A stretch of 6,931 nucleotides of DNA, taken from NCBI GenBank assembly GCA_947169985.1, contig CAMVRW010000130.1:1-6931 (forward strand), given 5' to 3'. The position numbers and the translations under genes are program-made. The notes below the pieces were generated by a model that was given only the letters and a program-made list of their open reading frames with translations, made no database searches and was not told the DNA's origin. This stretch comes from an uncultured Butyrivibrio sp. (lineage in GTDB: Bacteria > Bacillota > Clostridia > Lachnospirales > Lachnospiraceae). Position 1 is the first letter of the stretch. Every line of letters begins with the position of its first letter. Shown one piece after another: positions 1-5,896 of this stretch.

Positions 1-921
1 GTCGATGCCTGTGCGCTCTTTAGCAAATTCAAGAATGGGCCCTGTCATCAATACAATCTGATCCTTCCTGCCCATTGCCTCCTTGTTAACCCAGTCATGA
101 GATTCACCTATTATCTTGAGAAATCCCAGAAAGCTGAAGAAATGTAAATTGTATGGATATATTTCAACCATAAGGATCATTGAAACAAACCATATTACTG
201 CCATTACAGGTATGAGCTTCAATATAGGGATAATGTCCAAGGTGCAGATAAGATAAATAATTATCAGTACAATTATTTCATAGTACCAGGCTCTTATCTC
301 GCTTAATGCCGCATTAGCAGCCATCCATGTGAAGTGGAGCAGAAACAGCTTCCAGGACATTTTTCGCAGATAGAACTCATAGAGAATGATGCAGCAATTG
401 ATCAGAAGCAAAGCATGAAGGCTGGAGGAATCTACTCTTATGGTTCCAAATATGCCATTTAGATAGTCACATCTTATTCCAAAAAAGAAAAACTGTATCA
501 GTATGAGGACAAAGTGGATTGCAATGACATAGTTGAATAACTTACGGAGTAGGGCAATATCTCCTATATCAAGAAGCATGATACAAACGAACAGAAGTAG
601 AAACATCCTGATGTAGGTTCTTATCCCCCAAAGATATGTAACAATTCCAGTTCTAAAGATTAGGGCACCAATAGTGCCAACCACAAAGAAGCCTGTTATC
701 CATACTAAAAAAGGAAACAAGTCCTTCTCTTTCAGGCGCGCAGGGCCTTTTGAAATGATTGTTTTGGCAAAAAGGAAAACACATATAAAGTTCCCAAGAT
801 GCACTATAGGAAGTCCAAAGAGGGCCTGCCTGAGGCCCTCCGAGAACGACAAGATAATAATTGCTACAAAAAGCAGGTATTTATCAACCTTTTCTGAATT
901 GATGATCTGTCCCCCCAACAT
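1..921 (-). CDS. O-antigen polymerase/ligase-like polytopic membrane protein, 3'-truncated by window edge
   Basis: The minus frame from the ATG at 921 stays open for 307 codons to base 1, so the C-terminus is missing. The product is strongly hydrophobic, with about nine predicted membrane segments (roughly residues 15-27, 38-54, 68-89, 103-118, 128-147, 167-184, 190-206, 213-227 and 232-255). A more polar loop follows (about 268-307, with GESHDW and MGRKDQ). This layout, with a short SEIRAWYY motif at 207-214 leading into a helix and then a large polar loop, resembles the Wzy polymerase/WaaL ligase superfamily (O-antigen ligase type). Such proteins join or transfer lipid-linked repeat units outside the membrane. 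The gene starts 16 nt after the dehydratase stop and is clearly in the same leftward operon. Existence of the gene is certain from the long open frame and tight spacing. Family assignment rests on topology and context only; another polytopic glycan protein, such as an EpsG-like one, is possible. Confidence 0.75.
   Translation of the reverse strand, partial: MLGGQIINSEKVDKYLLFVAIIILSFSEGLRQALFGLPIVHLGNFICVFLFAKTIISKGPARLKEKDLFPFLVWITGFFVVGTIGALIFRTGIVTYLWGIRTYIRMFLLLFVCIMLLDIGDIALLRKLFNYVIAIHFVLILIQFFFFGIRCDYLNGIFGTIRVDSSSLHALLLINCCIILYEFYLRKMSWKLFLLHFTWMAANAALSEIRAWYYEIIVLIIIYLICTLDIIPILKLIPVMAVIWFVSMILMVEIYPYNLHFFSFLGFLKIIGESHDWVNKEAMGRKDQIVLMTGPILEFAKERTGID
820..840 (-). other. Perfect GC-rich inverted repeat inside the polymerase-like gene
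   Basis: Two perfectly complementary 8-base arms, GAGGGCCT (820-827) and AGGCCCTC (833-840), flank a 5-nt loop. The element lies about 80 nt inside the coding region, spanning codons 28-34. On the minus-strand transcript the stem is followed by TTTGG, too short a U-run for a convincing intrinsic terminator. It could form an RNA hairpin that slows translation or transcription of the downstream part of the operon, or it may be a chance result of the codons for EGLRQAL. Confidence 0.5.
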
Positions 922-923
922 TT

Positions 924-931
924 CTCCCCCT
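924..931 (-). promoter_or_regulatory. Ribosome binding site of the polymerase-like gene, unusually close to the start
   Basis: Read on the minus strand this is AGGGGGAG followed by AA and the ATG at 921. The purine run is strong, but the spacing is short (2 nt from the last G, 4 nt from the G5 run). The second codon is TTG, which would sit at a more usual distance, so the exact start is slightly uncertain. ATG is preferred. Confidence 0.55.
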
Positions 932-937
932 ATAAAA

Positions 938-2143
938 TCACATCTTAGAGTCCAAGCTCTTGCCTGTCTCTATATGATCAAAGTTAGGAAGATAATCCTT
1001 GATGATGCTCACTATCTTCTCTTTCGATGTCTCTTTTTCAAAGGCATTATTCAGATTATCCAAGAGCGATACAAGTGATTCCTTATCTGGAATTGGCTTT
1101 CCGGTGATAACCCCAAGGGATGAGAAACGTGTCATATCTGAAGACTCTGTATCTGTAACAAATTCTTCAAAAGGCTTCTCGCCGGAGGTGTCAGAAACAA
1201 AGAAATGAACAGGGTACTGCTTGCTGCCGTTCTTCAAATCTTCTGCCTTATCTATCGCCTCCTGATCAGAGTTACATTCAAGAACTTCGTAACCATGATA
1301 CTGTAAGAGTTCTCTGGCAATTGCATCAAACGTCATCATCTGTGCTTCTTCAAGCTTTGGGAAGAAGATCTCTCTATTGGCACCAAGCATACAGGAAAGC
1401 ATACAGATCTGGCCTGATTCCTCAGGGGATACAAAATAGCGCCTCACATCGGATGGAGCTGACAAAGGCTGCGATTTCTGAATCCTGGAAAGGAATCCTG
1501 CAGGCAGAGAGCCATTGGAGAAGGCCACGTTAGCGAATCTTGCTGTCTTCACAGGGAATCTGTCTGAGTAGCTAAAGATAAGATCCTCCATGATACGCTT
1601 TGAAGCCCCCATAATGTTGACGGGGTTTGCTGCCTTATCTGTGGAAACGCAGAAATACTCCTCTGGCGGAAATTCCTTAAGGAGATCAAGGAGTTTTTTT
1701 GCATGGAGGACATTGTTCTGTATAAGTGCTTCTACTGAGTAAATGTCTTTTTCTGATCTGACATGCTTATGGGCAGAGAAATTGCCTACTATATCAAAGC
1801 CCTGGCGATTCCTGAACATCTTCTCAAACACTTCAGAAGCAAAATCCATGGGGTATGGCAGGTAGTCATCAGGAACATACATCCCTTTAGTCGAACGAAG
1901 ATCACGAGTCAGCTCTGCAAGGGCATTTTCGTTAATATCCACTACCACCAGAGTTCTTGGCTTGAATGGGAGCAACGCCTTGATGAATGACGATCCTATT
2001 GATCCCGCTCCACCTATTACAAGAACGCTTTTGCCCTGGATCTTGGATGTCAAAGTATCACGATTGGCTTCGATATCCTCGATAAACATTGATGTAGGGC
2101 GCTTGGTTACATAAGTTGAAATGAAATTGTCTAAGTTGAACAT
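938..2143 (-). CDS. Soluble CapD/WbpM-type NDP-sugar 4,6-dehydratase (SDR family)
   Basis: This 401-residue cytoplasmic short-chain dehydrogenase/reductase has an N-terminal Rossmann motif GGAGSIGSS (44-52) and an acidic residue ending strand 2 (VVVDI, D69). The FSAHKHVRSEKD segment (122-133) matches the AAyKHVP region of this family. The active-site stretch VSTDKAANPVNIMGASKR (166-183) is diagnostic of the polysaccharide biosynthesis CapD/FlaA1/WbpM group, followed by RFANVAFSNGS (202-212) and RRYFVSPEES (234-243). Family members remove water from UDP-GlcNAc-type sugars to give 4-keto-6-deoxy products for rare deoxy or amino sugars. The usual active-site Tyr is Met178, as in the WbpM subgroup. 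It lacks the membrane-spanning N-terminal half of WbpM/PglF and carries about 150 extra residues after the core. The start is set by AAAGGAAGG (2151-2159) 7 nt upstream. It lies between the rubredoxin and polymerase-like genes. The exact sugar substrate, or an epimerase role, cannot be told from sequence. Confidence 0.88.
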   Translation of the reverse strand: MFNLDNFISTYVTKRPTSMFIEDIEANRDTLTSKIQGKSVLVIGGAGSIGSSFIKALLPFKPRTLVVVDINENALAELTRDLRSTKGMYVPDDYLPYPMDFASEVFEKMFRNRQGFDIVGNFSAHKHVRSEKDIYSVEALIQNNVLHAKKLLDLLKEFPPEEYFCVSTDKAANPVNIMGASKRIMEDLIFSYSDRFPVKTARFANVAFSNGSLPAGFLSRIQKSQPLSAPSDVRRYFVSPEESGQICMLSCMLGANREIFFPKLEEAQMMTFDAIARELLQYHGYEVLECNSDQEAIDKAEDLKNGSKQYPVHFFVSDTSGEKPFEEFVTDTESSDMTRFSSLGVITGKPIPDKESLVSLLDNLNNAFEKETSKEKIVSIIKDYLPNFDHIETGKSLDSKM

Positions 2144-2167
2144 TGTTTTGCCTTCCTTTGAAGTTTT

Positions 2168-2842
2168 TTATCTTATTATTTTCTCAAAATCATCCTTACC
2201 ATGCTTACATATTGGGCAGATGAAGTCATCAGGGAGATCCTCGCCCACATATTCATAACCACAAATAAGGCATTTCCATACTGTTTCACCCTTAGGTGTT
2301 GTGCCTACTGGTTGTGGCTTAGGTTTGATATTGTTCTGGTAGTACTCGTAGGTGCAGGATGATGTGCTTGAAAGCACAGTCATGAAGGTTGGTTCACAAA
2401 TGAACAGAGTGTGTGACCCAAGATCTACTGTGGATTCTACCTTAAGGGAGAAGTATGCGTTGGTGCCTGCTGTGATATAAGGAATGCCATTGTCCGCCAT
2501 TTCATACAGATCTGAAGTACCAAGATCTGCCACCAGCTTATCCAGGAGCTCTTTTGAGAATTTATCTACATCTCTTCCGGACTGGAAGCCAAAGTGTTTG
2601 AACAGTTCAAACTTCGCATCGTTACTGATGACTGAGATGTTGCACTGCCCGGTTGCTTTTATCATATCGTGAGTGTAGTTAGCTTTGTTAACTGCGATGG
2701 AGATTCGATTTGGATCTGATGCAACCTGAACAGCAGTGTTGATGATACAGCCATTCTTTTTATCTCCCTGAACTGCAGTGCAGACGAAAAGTCCGTAGGA
2801 GAGCTTGTACATTGCCTTGTTATCAAATTCTCTGTTACTCAT
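2168..2842 (-). CDS. Flavin reductase-rubredoxin fusion (high-molecular-weight rubredoxin type)
   Basis: The 224-residue product has an N-terminal FMN-binding flavin reductase-like domain (about 1-165), recognised by YGLFVCTA, NGCIINTAVQVASDP (30-44) and the CNISVIS strand (67-73). After a Pro/Lys-rich linker (about 173-185) comes a C-terminal rubredoxin-like iron site: CLICGYEY (191-198) and CPICKHG (209-215), giving Cys191, Cys194, Cys209 and Cys212. Only 14 residues separate the two CxxC knuckles, which fits the short rubrerythrin-type domain rather than a full 52-residue rubredoxin. Related proteins (Hrb of acetogens, flavoredoxins) carry electrons from NAD(P)H-linked donors through FMN to the iron centre, often to oxygen- or NO-reducing flavodiiron proteins. 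It is cytoplasmic. The start is supported by AAAGGAG (2851-2857) 8 nt upstream. It sits inside a glycan operon, 37 nt after the glycosyltransferase and 24 nt before the dehydratase, which is unexpected. The domain call is firm; the role in this operon is unknown. Confidence 0.9.
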   Translation of the reverse strand: MSNREFDNKAMYKLSYGLFVCTAVQGDKKNGCIINTAVQVASDPNRISIAVNKANYTHDMIKATGQCNISVISNDAKFELFKHFGFQSGRDVDKFSKELLDKLVADLGTSDLYEMADNGIPYITAGTNAYFSLKVESTVDLGSHTLFICEPTFMTVLSSTSSCTYEYYQNNIKPKPQPVGTTPKGETVWKCLICGYEYVGEDLPDDFICPICKHGKDDFEKIIR

Positions 2843-2879
2843 AGTGATGGCTCCTTTCTTGGGAATCTTCTCTAATGTT

Positions 2880-4103
2880 TCAGCTTTTGTTTACAACGCT
2901 CTGGATCCAAGATGCGTATTCATCAGCATCCATGCGATGGAGGCTCTTAAGATTCTCTGTAGTCTCCCTAATCTGGTCTGGGTTGTTCCAAATTCTTGAA
3001 ATGGATGCTGCCAGATCATTAACATTTCCGCTCTCAAACAGCCATCCAGTCTTTGATTCGGTGATAAGCTCAGGGATTCCGCCTATTCTTGCTCCAAGCA
3101 CCGGTGTCAGGCGCTGCTGGCTCTCCATTACGGAAAACGGGCAGTTCTCATACCACTCTGATGGGATAATCGAGAAGTCTGCATTTGCAATAAGGCTATT
3201 CAGGGCGACTCCTGTCTGGAATCCGACGTTGGTGGCATTGGAGAGAGCGTTGATAACATCAGCGTACTCTCCACTTCCTGCGAAGACAAAGTTGACGTCA
3301 GGAAGCTTTTTGGCTGCCTCAATAAGGGTTCGGACACCTTTTTCTTTAGAGAAACGGCCAAAGTATAACACATAGCGATCGTATGGGAGGTCTACGGTAT
3401 TTGTCAGCTGCGTCTCGCTCACATGCTCCACGAAGTTGTGCATAGCTATGGTCTTGCCTGCAAACACAGGATTATGGTCCATTTTGGATTTCATGAATTC
3501 GGAGCAGCAGATTATGGTATCTATGTACTTGTATACACCCTTCCACTTCCAGAAATAGGCCTCCATAGCGCCTATGACAGACTTTGCTGTTGAGCCATGG
3601 ATGCACTTATTCTTTACGCAGTTATTGAAGTCTCCATGAATGCACTTCTCGCAGTTTTCATGGGTGGCAGGATTGTTAAACATATGATTGGGGCAAAGGA
3701 GTTGGTAGTCGTGAGCCGTGAAAAGGATACGACAGGTCTTTTGCCTCTGCTGACGCCACTTGACTGTCTCGAGGATTATGGAGGGGGTCAGCTGATAGTT
3801 GAAATTATTCAAGTGAACTACGTCGGGCTGGAAATCATCCAGAACAAGCCTAATCTTCTGACGGGCTTCCTTGCTATATATGGTCTTGATGGGATATGTG
3901 AGCTTCTTAAAAGGGCTTCCACCGTGAAAGTCCATATCGCTGGTGTAGGCATTAACTGCGTTTCCTACGCATCGTCCCTCATGCTCCATACCGAAGTACT
4001 GAACTTCGTGCCCCTGGCGTTTCAATGCATCACCAAGTCCAAATATGTAAGTTTCTGACCCCCCATTAGGGTGGAGGAATTTGTTTACGATTAAAATTTT
4101 CAT
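2880..4103 (-). CDS. Glycosyltransferase family 4 (GT-B fold)
   Basis: This 407-residue cytoplasmic or membrane-associated retaining glycosyltransferase has an N-terminal half that opens with MKILIVNKFLHPNGGSETY, the typical first strand and Gly-rich loop. It also carries VVHLNNFNY (95-103) and TAHDYQLLCP (129-138). The C-terminal donor-binding half has YFGRFSKEKG (247-256, with Arg250 and Lys254 contacting the nucleotide phosphates in homologues), FAGSGEY (274-280) and the EX7E motif Glu319-Glu327 in EWYENCPFSVMES. GARIGGIPELI and GWLFESGN follow. A Cys-rich insert (Cys151, 154, 162, 167) lies in the acceptor-side half and is seen in a subset of bacterial GT4 enzymes. The ATG at 4103 is the only workable start: an in-frame TAG lies three codons upstream (4115-4113) and the protein begins at the conserved strand. 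No Shine-Dalgarno sequence precedes it. It is the first gene of the leftward operon. The sugar transferred cannot be read from sequence. Confidence 0.93.
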   Translation of the reverse strand: MKILIVNKFLHPNGGSETYIFGLGDALKRQGHEVQYFGMEHEGRCVGNAVNAYTSDMDFHGGSPFKKLTYPIKTIYSKEARQKIRLVLDDFQPDVVHLNNFNYQLTPSIILETVKWRQQRQKTCRILFTAHDYQLLCPNHMFNNPATHENCEKCIHGDFNNCVKNKCIHGSTAKSVIGAMEAYFWKWKGVYKYIDTIICCSEFMKSKMDHNPVFAGKTIAMHNFVEHVSETQLTNTVDLPYDRYVLYFGRFSKEKGVRTLIEAAKKLPDVNFVFAGSGEYADVINALSNATNVGFQTGVALNSLIANADFSIIPSEWYENCPFSVMESQQRLTPVLGARIGGIPELITESKTGWLFESGNVNDLAASISRIWNNPDQIRETTENLKSLHRMDADEYASWIQSVVNKS

Positions 4104-4109
4104 AGAACC

Positions 4110-4138
4110 ATTCTAACAGAGTTTACGGCTGTGGTAAA
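4110..4138 (-). promoter_or_regulatory. Leftward promoter of the glycan operon
   Basis: On the minus strand TTTACC (4138-4133) is followed by a 17-nt spacer and TAGAAT (4115-4110), preceded by TGT, which makes an extended -10. This is a good sigma-70/sigma-A match. The usual 6-nt distance from the -10 puts the transcription start at about 4103, the A of the glycosyltransferase ATG. It probably drives at least the four leftward genes down to the left edge. Confidence 0.65.
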
Positions 4139-4140
4139 AT
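4111..4140 (+). promoter_or_regulatory. Rightward promoter of the large membrane protein gene
   Basis: An extended -10, TGGTAAAAT (4132-4140), is the main signal. The best -35 candidate, TTCTAA (4111-4116), is weak and 18 nt away, so recognition would rest on the TGn extension. Predicted transcription start is about 4147, just before the ribosome binding site. This promoter occupies the same bases as the leftward one. Confidence 0.5.
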
Positions 4141-4147
4141 GGGGACT

Positions 4148-4154
4148 GGAGGAG
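4148..4154 (+). promoter_or_regulatory. Ribosome binding site that fixes the start of the large membrane protein
   Basis: GGAGGAG lies 5 nt before the ATG at 4160. The earlier in-frame ATG at 4139 has no Shine-Dalgarno sequence, overlaps the predicted -10 box and lies upstream of the expected transcription start, so 4160 is the likely true start. Confidence 0.85.
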
Positions 4155-4159
4155 AAAGT

Positions 4160-5896
4160 ATGCTGATTACTATTCTTAGTTGGATTTATATCTTTTTTGT
4201 CAGTTTAATAATCGGATTGGCTGTTAACAGATTATTGTCTAAGTTGATCCCGGTTCCTTCAAAGGACAGCTTTGGGGTTACAGGTTTTATTGTGACCGGA
4301 ATTGTGGCGTTGACAGTCTATGCTGAGACTTTCAGCATTTTCTATAAGATTGGGGCGGTTTGCCATCTGATAATACTTACTGGTGCGGGAGTTGCAGCTT
4401 TTGTTTTTCGTAAGGAACTGTGCGAGCTTTTGGAGTTCTTTTGGAACAGGCTTGTAGGCGAGAGTTCGCCCGTTTCTGATAGGCAAAGAAGGCTTGTTGT
4501 CTTTGCACTTATTGTTTTGGGAGCAGCTTTTTTCACCTCCCGCGGCTCTTTTCATACAGATACAGGAATATACCATGCGCAGGCCATCAGACTGATAGAG
4601 GAATACGGCGTTATAAAAGGCCTGGGCAATCTTCAGCTACATTTTGCATATAATAGTTCTTATCTTTCACTTTGTGCCCTGTTCACAATGGGATTCATGC
4701 TTCCGGAAAAGCTCCATCTTCACACCATGACAGGATTTTTCATGGTGATTTTCTGCTGCTATGCTGTGCATGGGCTGTTGAGGATTCGGGAGCACAAGAG
4801 ACATGGCGGGGATTTTGCAAGAATTGCTATCCTTCTGTATGGGCTGACCAATATGACCGGACTTCAGTCCCCCGCAACAGATTACGGAACCATGTTTATG
4901 GTGCTATATATTCTGACTGCATGGATTAGTTATGCTGAAGAGCACGAGGATGAGACTGAGGATATTGCATATTATGGCTATCTGGCAGTTCTGTCCATAT
5001 TTACAGTCAGCATGAAGCTTTCTGCGGCTTTATTGGTTCTTTTGGCTATTCTGCCCTTTATTCGTCTTGTTCAAAGGAAGATGTGGAAGGAACTGTCTTT
5101 TTTCCTGATTATTGGTTTTGTTTCATTTCTTCCATATCTGGTCAGGAACGTTATTATCTCCGGATGGCTCTTTTACCCTGTAGCAGCTATTGATCTGTTT
5201 GATGTAGTGTGGAAGATTCCGAGGGAGTACATGGAGGTTGATGCGACGCAGATCAAGGTCTGGGCAAGATGCCTGTTTGATGTGACACGAGTCGATGATG
5301 GTATTTCCACATGGTTTCCTGTTTGGTGGGAGAATCGGACACATTTTGAAGAGATGCTCATGTACTCTGAGCTTGTAGGTGTTGTGCTCCTTGTTATTAA
5401 TACTGTTCACAGGATCAGAGAAAAGAGCTTAGACCTGGCTTGGATCGTGTTTCAGACTACAGTTATCCTGAATATATTCCTATGGTTTTTTACCGCACCA
5501 TTTGTCAGATATGGGCTGGCATTTCTTTTCCTGCTGCCACTTTGCGCAGTGGGGGATGCGCTTAGCATGATAAGTAAGAAGAATCTTGTTGCTATCGCTC
5601 TTTCAGCGCTGATATGCATCAACTTCTTCAGTTGGATAGATAATTACTTTACGGATTGCATGGTATTCGTAAAACAAAATGTGTTGTCCGGATACTATAT
5701 TGCTCCTGTTCCTTTTGACGAGGGCCACATGACCCCTGTGGAGCAGGATGGATGCACATTCTATATCGCCGGGCTTGATGAGGTCAACAGCTACTACACA
5801 TTCCCTGGGACATGCTACGAGGATATGCTATACAGATCGGAGTTAATTGGTTCAAGGATTGAAGATGGACTGAAGGCAAAGGATGATACAAAGTAG
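4160..5896 (+). CDS. Large polytopic membrane protein, LIC_10190-like, probable GT-C-type glycosyltransferase
   Basis: The 578-residue product begins directly with a membrane segment (MLITILSWIYIFFVSL) and has about 11-13 hydrophobic helices. An early outside loop carries FHTDTGIYH (131-139) and then a conserved-looking GLGNLQLHFAYNSS (154-167). Later come LVRNVIISGWLFYP (327-340) and TAPFVRYG (445-452). A luminal Asp motif after the first helices, an RN...G...P segment and a PxxRY-type motif are features shared with GT-C enzymes that use polyprenyl-phosphate sugars. The whole layout, including a short soluble tail rich in Tyr and Cys and ending near EDGLK, recalls the LIC_10190 family of membrane proteins, whose function is not established. 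That family name is from memory of its motifs, not a search. It is read alone from its own promoter, divergent from the glycan operon, and its TAG stop abuts the next gene's stop. An ATG at 4139 would add seven residues but lacks a ribosome binding site. A transferase role is inference. Confidence 0.8.
   Translation: MLITILSWIYIFFVSLIIGLAVNRLLSKLIPVPSKDSFGVTGFIVTGIVALTVYAETFSIFYKIGAVCHLIILTGAGVAAFVFRKELCELLEFFWNRLVGESSPVSDRQRRLVVFALIVLGAAFFTSRGSFHTDTGIYHAQAIRLIEEYGVIKGLGNLQLHFAYNSSYLSLCALFTMGFMLPEKLHLHTMTGFFMVIFCCYAVHGLLRIREHKRHGGDFARIAILLYGLTNMTGLQSPATDYGTMFMVLYILTAWISYAEEHEDETEDIAYYGYLAVLSIFTVSMKLSAALLVLLAILPFIRLVQRKMWKELSFFLIIGFVSFLPYLVRNVIISGWLFYPVAAIDLFDVVWKIPREYMEVDATQIKVWARCLFDVTRVDDGISTWFPVWWENRTHFEEMLMYSELVGVVLLVINTVHRIREKSLDLAWIVFQTTVILNIFLWFFTAPFVRYGLAFLFLLPLCAVGDALSMISKKNLVAIALSALICINFFSWIDNYFTDCMVFVKQNVLSGYYIAPVPFDEGHMTPVEQDGCTFYIAGLDEVNSYYTFPGTCYEDMLYRSELIGSRIEDGLKAKDDTK

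Larger units (their letters stand above)
4110..4140. repeat. Imperfect inverted repeat across the divergent promoters
   Basis: The arms ATTCTAACAGAG (4110-4121) and CTGTGGTAAAAT (4129-4140) are complementary at 9 of 12 positions, with a 7-nt centre (TTTACGG). Much of the symmetry comes from the two opposed extended -10 elements, but the match continues inward (CAnAG/CTnTG), so a dimeric regulator site is possible. Confidence 0.4.

Noticed and set aside
820..840. Intrinsic terminator at the GC-rich hairpin
   Set aside because: The stem is perfect, but only three T residues follow it on the minus-strand transcript and it lies inside a coding sequence that remains open for a further 270 codons.
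674..1078. Open plus-strand frame of 134 codons spanning the end of the dehydratase gene and the start of the polymerase-like gene
   Set aside because: Both strands would be coding; the minus-strand proteins have clear family or membrane character and proper ribosome binding sites, while this one is a basic, low-complexity-like product.
2875..3375. Open plus-strand frame of 166 codons opposite the GT4 C-terminal half
   Set aside because: Antisense shadow of the conserved donor-binding region; no family features.
3597..4058. Open plus-strand frame of 153 codons opposite the GT4 gene
   Set aside because: It is wholly antisense to a clear glycosyltransferase with conserved motifs, has no ribosome binding site of note and shows no recognisable domain.
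4100..4111. Three-codon leader peptide ATG-GTT-CTA-TGA overlapping the GT4 start
   Set aside because: It would begin upstream of the predicted transcription start and has no ribosome binding site, so it is most likely chance.
4139..4159. Earlier ATG at 4139 as the start of the large membrane protein
   Set aside because: No Shine-Dalgarno sequence, overlaps the extended -10 box, and would lie upstream of the predicted transcription start; GGAGGAG points to 4160.
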